The notes under the pieces are model-generated. The model did no database searches. It saw only the letters and a program-made list of their open reading frames with translations, and had not been told where the DNA came from. A stretch of DNA of 64,000 nt, taken from NCBI RefSeq assembly GCF_964026405.1, contig NZ_OZ032146.1:620001-684000 (forward strand), read 5' to 3'. Shown here in pieces: positions 57,563 through 64,000 of the stretch. This DNA comes from Candidatus Tisiphia endosymbiont of Dascillus cervinus (GTDB taxonomy: Bacteria; Pseudomonadota; Alphaproteobacteria; Rickettsiales; Rickettsiaceae). Within the stretch, counting starts at the first letter, position 1. Each line of letters opens with the position of its first letter. Position numbers and translations under genes: made by a program.

Positions 57563-57903
57563 TATTTTGATTTATCTAAAGGTTTCCAGCTACTATATTT
57601 AGCTTCAGTTGTACTATTTTTTATTAGGTTATGAGATAAGCTAGTGCCAGTAATATTAGGGAGATAATTTTGTTGCCAGTCAAATTTATTATTGTTAGTT
57701 GGTACTTCATTAGTCATATAATGCAACCAAGCATGCCACATGGGAGGAACTTTCGATGCTTCCACTTTACCTTTATAAACCACCTGTCTTCTAGCTTGAC
57801 CTAAATAATTCTGCTTTTTACTTTGATAATATTTGTTACCAAATTGATCTTTTCCAATCTCCTTAGAGAAAATAGGTATAAAAAAATTATCTATGAATGA
57901 CAT
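57562..57903 (-). CDS. NADH:ubiquinone oxidoreductase accessory subunit NDUFA12
   Basis: 113 residues. KDQFGNKYYQSKKQ, RRQVVYKGKVEASKVPPMWHAWLHYMT and the C-terminal YSSWKP are the B17.2 family. It is an accessory complex I subunit retained in alphaproteobacteria and mitochondria. It overlaps rnhA by 13 nt and mlaD by 1 nt. Confidence 0.9.
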   Translation of the reverse strand: MSFIDNFFIPIFSKEIGKDQFGNKYYQSKKQNYLGQARRQVVYKGKVEASKVPPMWHAWLHYMTNEVPTNNNKFDWQQNYLPNITGTSLSHNLIKNSTTEAKYSSWKPLDKSK

Positions 57904-58499
57904 TTAAGTATTTTTATAGCAGTTTCTTTTCCTTGCACAGCTAGTCTATCAGCCACTTCATTACCTTCATTATTATTGTGACCTTTAACCCAATTCCAAA
58001 TAATATAGTGTTTACTTAACTCTTCGTACAATTTTTTCCATAAATCAACATTCTTGACGGGATCATTGTTGTTTTTATGCCAGTTATTTTTTATCCATGT
58101 GTTAATCCACTGTGTTATTCCAAGCTGTAAATACTTACTATCTGTGTAAACTTCTACATAGCATGATTTTTTAAGAATTTTTAATGCTTCAATTACTGCT
58201 GTCATTTCCATTTGATTATTAGTGGTATATAGTTCATGACCAAATATACTCTTCTGCTTTAAAGGCAAGCTATCACGAAACTTCGTAGAGTTCTCACATA
58301 TATCTAACATATTTAACTTTTTTTTGTTATACCAATTTTTCAAAGCATTTGGATCTAGCTCTACACTAGCTCCATGAAACTGTAATAACGCTCCCCAGCC
58401 ACCTGGTCCAGGATTACCTGAGCAAGCTCCATCAGTGTATATGGTAACCTTAGGCAAAGTAGCTTGACTCTTTGAAATATTTGGGTCTTGTAGATTCAT
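57891..58499 (-). CDS. rnhA: ribonuclease HI with in-frame palindromic insert
   Basis: 202 residues, about 45 more than usual. VTIYTDGACSGNPGPGGWGAL (first Asp), TTNNQMEMTAVIEAL (Glu), VYTDSKYLQLG (Asp), WVKGHNNNEGNEVADRLA (last Asp) are all intact. Between HGASVEL and FGHELYTTNNQ lies an insert of about 40 residues (49-88) that is the translated repeat at 58236-58355. It replaces a surface loop, so activity may be kept. Confidence 0.92.
   Translation of the reverse strand: MNLQDPNISKSQATLPKVTIYTDGACSGNPGPGGWGALLQFHGASVELDPNALKNWYNKKKLNMLDICENSTKFRDSLPLKQKSIFGHELYTTNNQMEMTAVIEALKILKKSCYVEVYTDSKYLQLGITQWINTWIKNNWHKNNNDPVKNVDLWKKLYEELSKHYIIWNWVKGHNNNEGNEVADRLAVQGKETAIKILKCHS
58236..58355. repeat. 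RPE-like element inside rnhA
   Basis: About 120 bp, read in frame by rnhA. The left end ATACTCTTCTGCTTTAAAG is shared with the elements at 40586, 49655 and 60923. Ends are approximate, set from the loss of RNase HI homology. Confidence 0.7.
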
Positions 58500-58534
58500 T
58501 ATAATTTAACCTGAGTTATGCGAATTCGCGTAAA

Positions 58535-59041
58535 TTATACCTCTAAATAACGCCAAAGTCTGTCTGTACCTTTGCTAATACCAATCCTAGGAGTATTAAT
58601 AAATTTAGGGGTATTACCTACATCAATAATACAAAAAGACTTATTACTAGTTACATCTTGACCATTTTGGGTTTTATTAATTCCAAGAGTACGACATAAT
58701 TTACCAGGTCCATCAAGTAAAACTTGTAAAGGGCTATATTGATACACTCCCCTAATTAATACAGCAGCTGGAAATCCCTGTTGTTCTGTTACTATATTTA
58801 AACAATAATACATACCATAAATCAAATATACATATGCATGACCTGCAGAACCATACATAATCTTTGTACGGGGCGTTATACCTTTTGCTGCATGACAAGC
58901 AGGATCATCTTCTCCAACATAAGCTTCTGTTTCAATAATTCGTGCTTCTATATTACCAAAGCACAAAACCTTTCCAAGTAACTCTTGTGAGACAATAAGC
59001 GTATTTCTTTCATAAAATGTTTTTGGAAGTATTTTAAACAT
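58535..59041 (-). CDS. 3-methyladenine DNA glycosylase (AAG/MPG type)
   Basis: 168 residues. LGKVLCFGNIEARIIETEAYVGEDDPACHA holds the catalytic Glu region; GSAGHAYVYLIYGMYYCLNIV and LDGPGKLCRTLGI are family blocks. It excises alkylated purines. Slightly short at the C-terminus but includes GISKGTDRLWRYL. 35 bp upstream of rnhA, same direction. Confidence 0.92.
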   Translation of the reverse strand: MFKILPKTFYERNTLIVSQELLGKVLCFGNIEARIIETEAYVGEDDPACHAAKGITPRTKIMYGSAGHAYVYLIYGMYYCLNIVTEQQGFPAAVLIRGVYQYSPLQVLLDGPGKLCRTLGINKTQNGQDVTSNKSFCIIDVGNTPKFINTPRIGISKGTDRLWRYLEV

Positions 59042-59194
59042 CTTAGTGGTTTAATAAAATATGATATAATTGTATTGATGCACTATAATTCACTATTACA
59101 TCATTTCACAGCTTTTTCTTGACAAATATTAAAGGTAAGATATTTTGTACTTAGGTTTGTATATTATAGAAAAATATTTGAGATTATTACATAT

Positions 59195-59398
59195 ATGTCA
59201 AAAGCTAAAACAGCGTCTAAAAATAACCCAACCTCTAGAGAACAGGCAAAGGAGTATTTTCATAATGGACAAAAAATTAGACCTGTAAAACTTATATCCG
59301 GTAAATCTTCTTTTTTGGCAGCAGAATATGATGTATCAGGAGATTTAGTACTTGGATCTGATGGCAAGGCATTACCTTGGGACAGAACAAAAATTTAG
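59195..59398 (+). CDS. small unknown protein, 67 residues
   Basis: Not recognised. Basic N-terminus (SKAKTASKNNPTSREQAKEY), then GQKIRPVKLISGKSSFLAAEYD and an ordered-looking end DLVLGSDGKALPWDRTKI. No signal peptide or helix of membrane type. It is alone between the divergent glycosylase and tRNA-Ala. The sensible composition and codon use support a real gene. Confidence 0.6.
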   Translation: MSKAKTASKNNPTSREQAKEYFHNGQKIRPVKLISGKSSFLAAEYDVSGDLVLGSDGKALPWDRTKI

Positions 59399-59478
59399 CC
59401 TAAATATTAAGTTTTCAAACAAGTTTGTTGACCTTACATGTAAAAAGGTATATAAGCTACCTATCATTAATATGGTTT

Positions 59479-59553
59479 GGGGATGTAGCTCAGGGGTAGA
59501 GCATCTGCTTTGCACGCAGAGGGTCGGGGGTTCGATTCCCTTCGTCTCCACCA
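59479..59553 (+). tRNA. tRNA-Ala (TGC)
   Basis: 75 nt: acceptor GGGGATG/CGTCTCC, anticodon TGC in CTTTGCACG, T-arm GGGGGTTCGATTCCCTT, encoded CCA. Normal D-loop. Confidence 0.95.
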
Positions 59554-59576
59554 CTCTCCTATTTTAATTAATAAGT

Positions 59577-60020
59577 TTATTCATCTATATTTAAATTTGG
59601 TTTTTTACTACCAAATGTATGGTATCTCTTACAATAAGTAGCAGCAACGTATAAAAAATAATCATCCTCTATATTCACTTTTTTCAAGAGTACTTTTTTA
59701 TAGAATCTTTTGTAAGTAGTAACGGTAATTAAGCCGGCAGATGACAAAGTACCAAGCACAGCCCAAAGTAACGTATTAATTGGTGTATATAGCAAGTCCT
59801 CGTCAATTAGAATGATGACAGATTTATCACTACAAATCATTACTCGGCGAATTAATTTGCCAAGAGTACAATAATCATAAGGTCCTTTAGATTCAATAAT
59901 TTCTACTATTGTTAGTCCTTCTTGTTGGCTGGTAATAATGACATCATCTCTAAGATTAAGGTCATAAGCTGGATCAGAAAAAATTATTGCTTTGGAAGGT
60001 AAAGTTGTTTTATCTATCAT
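59577..60020 (-). CDS. unknown 147-residue protein behind a structured leader
   Basis: No family recognised. Starts MIDKTTLPSKAIIFSDPAYD; VIILIDEDLLYT and one hydrophobic segment LLWAVLGTLSSAGLITVTTY (about 87-106) are visible, followed by a basic stretch and a Cys/Tyr-rich end. Strong Shine-Dalgarno AAAGGGG, 9 nt before ATG 60020. The leader at 60069-60285 can form alternative hairpins, which suggests regulated expression. Confidence 0.6.
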   Translation of the reverse strand: MIDKTTLPSKAIIFSDPAYDLNLRDDVIITSQQEGLTIVEIIESKGPYDYCTLGKLIRRVMICSDKSVIILIDEDLLYTPINTLLWAVLGTLSSAGLITVTTYKRFYKKVLLKKVNIEDDYFLYVAATYCKRYHTFGSKKPNLNIDE

Positions 60021-60068
60021 GATGGTATCCCCTTTATGATTAAACTTAAAGTTATTAAGTTTTAACCA

Positions 60069-60285
60069 CCAAAGAATCTTGAGAGATTACTTTGGCGATC
60101 GGGGAGTTAGTAAAACTGCCGCTAGACAGCTACGTTAGCCTTTAGACCTAAGGTTTACACCTTAAGCCTTGAACATAGCTAACATCTCCCCGACCATTAC
60201 AGTCGAGGATACATCATTTAATGGTTGATGCTTACCACTAACGGACTACAGGTTACTACACCCCAAAGTAACTTTGCAGTTACTT
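60069..60285 (-). promoter_or_regulatory. structured leader with alternative pairings
   Basis: On the minus strand: segment 1 (60285-60278) pairs with segment 2 (60273-60266) as AAGTAACT/AGTTACTT. Segment 2 (60271-60263, TTACTTTGG) pairs with segment 3 (60096-60088, CCAAAGTAA). Segment 3 pairs with segment 4 (60080-60070, AGATTCTTTGG). Inside, CGGGGAGATGTTAG pairs with CTAACTCCCCG (60193-60180 with 60111-60101), and ACCATTA with TAATGGT. No U-run follows segment 4, so it is not a classic terminator. Confidence 0.5.
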
Positions 60286-60549
60286 CACTTTTAATTTTAA
60301 ACTATACTCCCCTAAAGTCAATAACAGTTTTTTTACTGTGAATTGTTATTTTCGTTGTCTTCCTTGGTACGTTCATTACATTCTTTTATAGGTATAATAT
60401 TTTAGCTCTTTTTATTTTTATAATTTTATCTTAGCATCCAACATAATTTTATATTACACAACTGTGAATTCATGACATGTAACAAAAAATAATTTGTTTT
60501 TTAAGATTTTGTTGCATTTAACTTTAATTTTAGCTTTGTAAGTGATATA

Positions 60550-60651
60550 CTCACCTTACACATAACCCCCATGGCAATTTAAAAATTGCAGAAAAGTACA
60601 AGACGTCTATTAGCGAGACCACGTGAGTGTAGTAGCAATCCACATTTATTG
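60550..60651. mobile_element. truncated copy of the ACTCACCTTACGCAT MITE
   Basis: Matches the left 105 bp of the element at 43461 (ACTCACCTTACACATAACCC, GAAAAGTACAAGACGTC, CACATTTATTGGA) with some changes, then stops. 60286-60549 holds AT-rich sequence with no gene. Confidence 0.75.
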
Positions 60652-60814
60652 GAAAAAATTTCTTCTCTGAGATTGGCAAAAGGTTACACACGGCAACAAC
60701 TTACTGATTTAATTGAAGTAACCCATCAACAATTACAACAAGTGAGATAAGGTTTCCTTTATGCTATTGTCTGAAGTAGCTACATTAATAGCACATCAGC
60801 CAGTAAAGCCATAA
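60652..60814 (+). pseudogene. XRE-type helix-turn-helix remnant
   Basis: SSLRLAKGYTRQQLTDLIEV then THQQLQQ is the helix-turn-helix of a Cro/C1-type regulator. A stop and frameshift follow at 60748, and a C-terminal piece FMLLSEVATLIAHQPVKP ends near 60814. The N-terminus is replaced by the MITE. Confidence 0.6.
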
Positions 60815-60843
60815 TGTGGATGGTCGCAGATGTGGAAAGAGTT

Positions 60844-60920
60844 TGGCGCACCCGAGAGGAGTCGAACCCCTAACCTTATGATCCGTAGTCATATACTCTA
60901 TCCAATTGAGCTACGGGTGC
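60844..60920 (-). tRNA. tRNA-Arg (ACG)
   Basis: 77 nt with encoded CCA; acceptor GCACCCG/CGGGTGC, discriminator G, anticodon ACG in GACTACGGATC, T-arm AGGGGTTCGACTCCTCT. Wobble A34 would need TadA deamination to inosine. Confidence 0.95.
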
Positions 60921-60922
60921 TA

Positions 60923-61040
60923 TATATACTCTTCTGTTTTAAAGAATTGCTTTTTGAGATATTATTGGATTCACGTACCAAAGTACGCTGAGTGCGTTCC
61001 TAATTCATTTTCAATTCGTAAGACCATTCGAGTATACTTG
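60923..61040. repeat. RPE-like element next to tRNA-Arg
   Basis: Left end TATATACTCTTCTGTTTTAAAG and, inverted at about 61015-61040, GTATACTCGAATGGTCTTACG, so it is palindromic. Core CGTACCAAAGTACGCTGAGTGCG. The clearest full-length copy of this family in the window. 61041-61162 has no gene. Confidence 0.75.
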
Positions 61041-61162
61041 AATCCTAGATAGCATAGTGTGTTTATTTTTATAAAACATCTTAAAATTGAAAATTTTTAG
61101 AAAGAGTATACTATATCCCTAAACTCCTATTATGTCAAGATCATAAGTTTCCAAACCTAGAA

Positions 61163-62480
61163 CAGAGCAGTTTAAAAATCACAACTGTGAGTAGAAAGAA
61201 GGTGCAAATGTTTAGAACAAGAATAAAAGAACTAAAAGATACTGCAAGCTAGGAGATAAGGTATCTAGAAAGGGATAAAGATAGTAAGAAAGAGTTGTAA
61301 TGAATAGTTGTAAAATGTAAAAGTTTGTATAAAATACTCCGTTAATAGATTTACAACTTAAAATAACGGAGCTATTTATAAGCATAATTACATATTTAGA
61401 AAAAGTCAAAGATTTTAGAAAAGTGCGGGAACGAAGGTACGATACTGTAAGTGTAGTTAAACTAATAGTAGCAGGGTTGTTAAGCAATAAGAATAACTTA
61501 GAATAGATATCGAGGTTTGCAAAAAGTTTTAGCAAAGAAGAATTGAAAATGCTAGGTTTTCATAGGCAACAAATGCCGTGCTATAGTAATTTAACATTAA
61601 TGATTCGTAAATTTTGTCCTGATAGTATAAAAGAGGTGATATCAGAATGTATCAAGTATATATGCCAAAGTAAGGGAAATTATGATCTAATTCATATTGA
61701 TGGAAAAACGTTAAGAGGTAGTAATACTTACGGTACTGAAGATCAAGTACAAATTTTAACATCGTTTAGTAGTCATCTCAAGGCTCTTACTGGTTTTAGA
61801 GAAATAGAAAATAAAGATGAATATAAGTCAATGTTTGAATTTTTATCAAACTACGACATGCAAGGAAAAATTGTAACATCAGATGCATCCTTTACTCATG
61901 AAGCTATATGTGAAAAAATTGTTGAACAAGGTGGAGAATTTGAGCTTACTCTTAAAGCTAATGAAGCTAATTTACATTACCATAGTACACAAACATTTGA
62001 TAAAATACAGGTAGAAGGTCAAGAAATTAAGAGTTTTGCAGAGAATATAGATTTATAGCATGGGAGAATAGAAAGAAGAAAAATTAAGATAATTGATATG
62101 CCATTTGAATATTTAAATGGGTTTCGTCATATCAAGCAAATATGCAAAATTACCCGAAAAAGAGAAAAGAAGAACAAGGCTAATAGCTGTGAAACAGAGA
62201 ATGTATTAATGATTACTAGCTTAGAGAAAAAGTTTAGTCCAGAAGAATTGTTAAAATTTAACAGAAGTCATTGGTCATGCGAAAATAATTTACACTGGAT
62301 AAAAGATAAGGTTTTTGAAGAAGATAAGTCAACTATTAGTACTGGAGAAGCTCCGTTAATAATGTCATTATTGAGGTCAATAACTCTTGCTATAATAGCT
62401 ATATTTTCAAACAAAATTACTGAAATTAGAGAAAATTTAAACTATTCTCAACTTAAAGTTAGGTTTTTTAAACTGCCCTG
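61163..62480 (+). mobile_element. ISAs1-family insertion sequence
   Basis: 1318 bp. Left end CAGAGCAGTTTAAAAATCA, right end inverted CAGGGCAGTTTAAAAAACC, imperfect inverted repeats of ISAs1 type. Flanked by a perfect 9-bp direct repeat AACCTAGAA (61154-61162 and 62481-62489), within the 8-10 bp usual for the family. Confidence 0.92.
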
Positions 62481-62481
62481 A
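61380..62481 (+). pseudogene. ISAs1-family transposase with two in-frame stops
   Basis: One frame from about 61380 to 62481, TAG near 61503 and TAG at 62056-62058. YLEKVKDFRKVRERRYDT at the start, LIHIDGKTLRGSNTYG (first Asp), IVTSDASFTHEAICEKIVEQ (second Asp), HGRIERR after the second stop, and SHWSCENNLHWIKDKVFEED (Glu region). No ATG at the expected start. The element cannot move on its own. Confidence 0.88.
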
Positions 62482-62509
62482 ACCTAGAACAGCCTAATTA
62501 AAATATTAT

Positions 62510-63109
62510 TTAGCCAAACCAATTTATTAAAGTAAAAGTGATAGCATAATGCATGACTGAAGCAAAGATTGCTGCTGCAATGTCATCTACCATAATACCA
62601 ACACCCCCTTTGATATTAGCATCGAGCCAATTTATTGACCATGGTTTTATTATATCAAAAAATCTAAATAACATTAAGGGCAAAGCAAATAAAAAGATAA
62701 AATTTATTAGTTGTAAACTTAAATATTTTGTAAGTCCTGAGTAGTTTACGAAAACCACAGAAAAACAACTTAGTATTATTGTTAGCATTTGACCAACTAC
62801 CTCATCAATCACCACTTCTTTTGGATCGTCCTGTGTATCATACTGTATGTATATTGAAGAGAAGTACGTGCCTAATATAAATAACAATAGGCAAATCAAA
62901 AGAGTAATAATAAAGAGAGTAATAAGTTGTGCTTGTAAAGTTGTGAAATTAGTAAATGAAAAAATTAGTTGATTAGTTATAGAAAGATATAAGATCAAGT
63001 AGCACAAAGGGAAAGCAGCTAAAGACCCAAATGTACCAGGACAATATTTTATTCTACCTATATAGAAAAAAGTTACAAAAAGTTCTACAAATTTTTTTCT
63101 TTTAGACAT
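62510..63109 (-). CDS. pgpA: phosphatidylglycerophosphatase A
   Basis: 199 residues with four hydrophobic segments. KYCPGTFGSLAAFPLCYLI, DPKEVVIDEVVGQMLTII and GGVGIMVDDIAAAIFASV match PgpA. It removes phosphate from phosphatidylglycerol phosphate at the inner membrane. There is an insertion of about 25 hydrophobic residues (about 55-90) compared with short homologues. Starts 8 bp after lysC. Confidence 0.93.
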   Translation of the reverse strand: MSKRKKFVELFVTFFYIGRIKYCPGTFGSLAAFPLCYLILYLSITNQLIFSFTNFTTLQAQLITLFIITLLICLLLFILGTYFSSIYIQYDTQDDPKEVVIDEVVGQMLTIILSCFSVVFVNYSGLTKYLSLQLINFIFLFALPLMLFRFFDIIKPWSINWLDANIKGGVGIMVDDIAAAIFASVMHYAITFTLINWFG

Positions 63110-63117
63110 AATTCTGC

Positions 63118-64000
63118 TTAATTTTCTGATAATTCAAATAATTGATGCAAACAACGTATTGTTTTCTCGGTATCTAGGTCTTTTATTAGGATAGAAATTT
63201 TAATTTCTGAGATTTGTATCTTTTTCACTGATATATTTTCTTTTTCTAGTTCATTTAATACCATACCAAGTAGGGTCTGATCATTTTTAATACCATAACC
63301 AATAATTGATACTATAGAAATTTGACTGTCAATGATAAAATTATTTATTTGATTAGTATTTTTTAGATCATCTAGTAAATGTTGTAATTTATTTTTATCG
63401 GATAGTTGGATAATGAAACTATATTGTATATTTGTCTTAATATTTTCCATTAATTCTAGGTGAATATTATGGTCAGCGATGAGTTTGTATATCTTAGAAA
63501 AACTCAATTGGGAGAATACCACTAATTGTAATAAATTTTTGTTGGAAGTAATACCTGTAATTTGCCTATTTTCCATAATTTTATCTCTAGATGTTATTAG
63601 TGTACCATTTTTTTCGTGGTATAATGGGAATAAAAACGACGATAAAACGCGTATGGGTACATTATATCTAATAGCAACCTCTAAGGAACGTGGATGCAGC
63701 ACTTTAGCTCCACAAGATGTAAATTCTAGCATTTCTTCAAAACTAATCTGTGATAATTTTGTTGCGCCCGGGACAATGCGAGGATCGGCAGTAAACACTC
63801 CTTCCACATCAGTGTATATATCACATCTATCAGCTTTCATAGCAGCTGCAATTAAAGAGGCGGTAGTATCTGATCCTCCTCGACCAAGCGTTGTCAACCT
63901 ATTATTATTGGTAACACCTTGGAATCCAGCAACTATTGGAATGATGTTTTGCTTAATACATTCTATTAACAAACTAGTAGAGAGTTGTTCAACCAAAGCT
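63118..64000 (-). CDS. lysC: aspartokinase, partial
   Basis: C-terminal 294 residues of LysC; the start is beyond the right edge. LGRGGSDTTASLIAAAMKADRCDIYTDVEGVFTADPR and SFEEMLEFTSCGAKVLHPRS are the kinase domain end. Two ACT domains (about 150-290 of the visible part) should bind lysine or threonine for feedback control. It is the first step toward diaminopimelate, with dapB at 3114. Confidence 0.93.
   Translation of the reverse strand, partial: ALVEQLSTSLLIECIKQNIIPIVAGFQGVTNNNRLTTLGRGGSDTTASLIAAAMKADRCDIYTDVEGVFTADPRIVPGATKLSQISFEEMLEFTSCGAKVLHPRSLEVAIRYNVPIRVLSSFLFPLYHEKNGTLITSRDKIMENRQITGITSNKNLLQLVVFSQLSFSKIYKLIADHNIHLELMENIKTNIQYSFIIQLSDKNKLQHLLDDLKNTNQINNFIIDSQISIVSIIGYGIKNDQTLLGMVLNELEKENISVKKIQISEIKISILIKDLDTEKTIRCLHQLFELSEN

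Noticed and set aside
60088-60271. 6S RNA or another known housekeeping RNA
   Set aside because: The length fits 6S RNA, but the strong inner helix directly follows the closing helix on one side and leaves 70 nt on the other, unlike the 6S central bubble. No RNase P or SRP signature motifs are present.

Overview
This is an AT-rich chromosomal segment of an obligate intracellular alphaproteobacterium of the order Rickettsiales, most probably Rickettsia or a close sister genus in Rickettsiaceae. The evidence is a Tlc-type ATP/ADP translocase, a phospholipase D, part of a dispersed rvh (VirB/VirD4) type IV secretion system, a permuted two-piece tmRNA gene, a complex I NDUFA12 subunit, PleD, and many Rickettsia-palindromic-element-like repeats, some of them inside open reading frames. 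The species cannot be fixed from the sequence alone.

Layout. 1-9.9 kb: end of an EptA-like transferase, ruvX, initiator tRNA, rpmE/rpmB, dapB, a broken flavin reductase, an amino-acid-binding lipoprotein, ssrA next to its adaptor gene sspB, htpG and an intact metK. 10-18.9 kb: a broken Bcr-type exporter, lolC-lolD-truA, a broken IS110 element, a broken emrA, pld, lipA and mrp. 19-22.8 kb: a compact folate operon, folB-folKP-folA-CADD-folC2, laid out with Chlamydia-type components. 22.9-24.6 kb: mobile debris (IS3 remnant, a MITE, an intact IS701-like element). 24.7-31.5 kb: tlc, tRNA-Phe, the lipid A operon lpxD-fabZ-lpxA-lpxI, and pleD. 31.7-40.2 kb: rppH, mnhE, emrB, two unknown low-complexity proteins, a DASS carrier, bolA and an EAL phosphodiesterase. 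40.2-46.2 kb: repeat-rich, with lipB, a frameshifted conserved gene, rnhB, a second IS701-like copy abutting half of rlmB, and a decayed gene. 46-59 kb: an exported unknown protein, secD-yajC, ppx, then rvhD4-B11-B10-B9-B8, mlaD, NDUFA12, rnhA and a DNA glycosylase. 59-64 kb: tRNA-Ala, a small unknown gene with a striking structured leader, tRNA-Arg, an ISAs1 element with a 9-bp target duplication, pgpA and partial lysC.

How it works together. The metabolic genes serve envelope building (lipid A, lipoprotein sorting, phospholipid transport, diaminopimelate), cofactors (folate, lipoate, S-adenosylmethionine) and life on host ATP. rvh genes and pld are the host-interaction part. c-di-GMP synthesis (PleD) and breakdown (EAL) are both encoded.

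Most notable points: (1) the folate cluster carries a CADD-type p-aminobenzoate synthase with all expected ligand positions, next to a CofE-like FolC2; (2) a modular hairpin repeat with fixed order A-C-D-B occurs in full, partial and inverted forms; (3) 144-bp palindromic elements and a second RPE-like family insert in frame into folB and rnhA; (4) a leader of about 215 nt before an unknown gene has 1:2, 2:3, 3:4 mutually exclusive pairings; (5) nearly every broken gene is explained by a single-base, mostly homopolymer, change, so decay must be separated from sequencing error.
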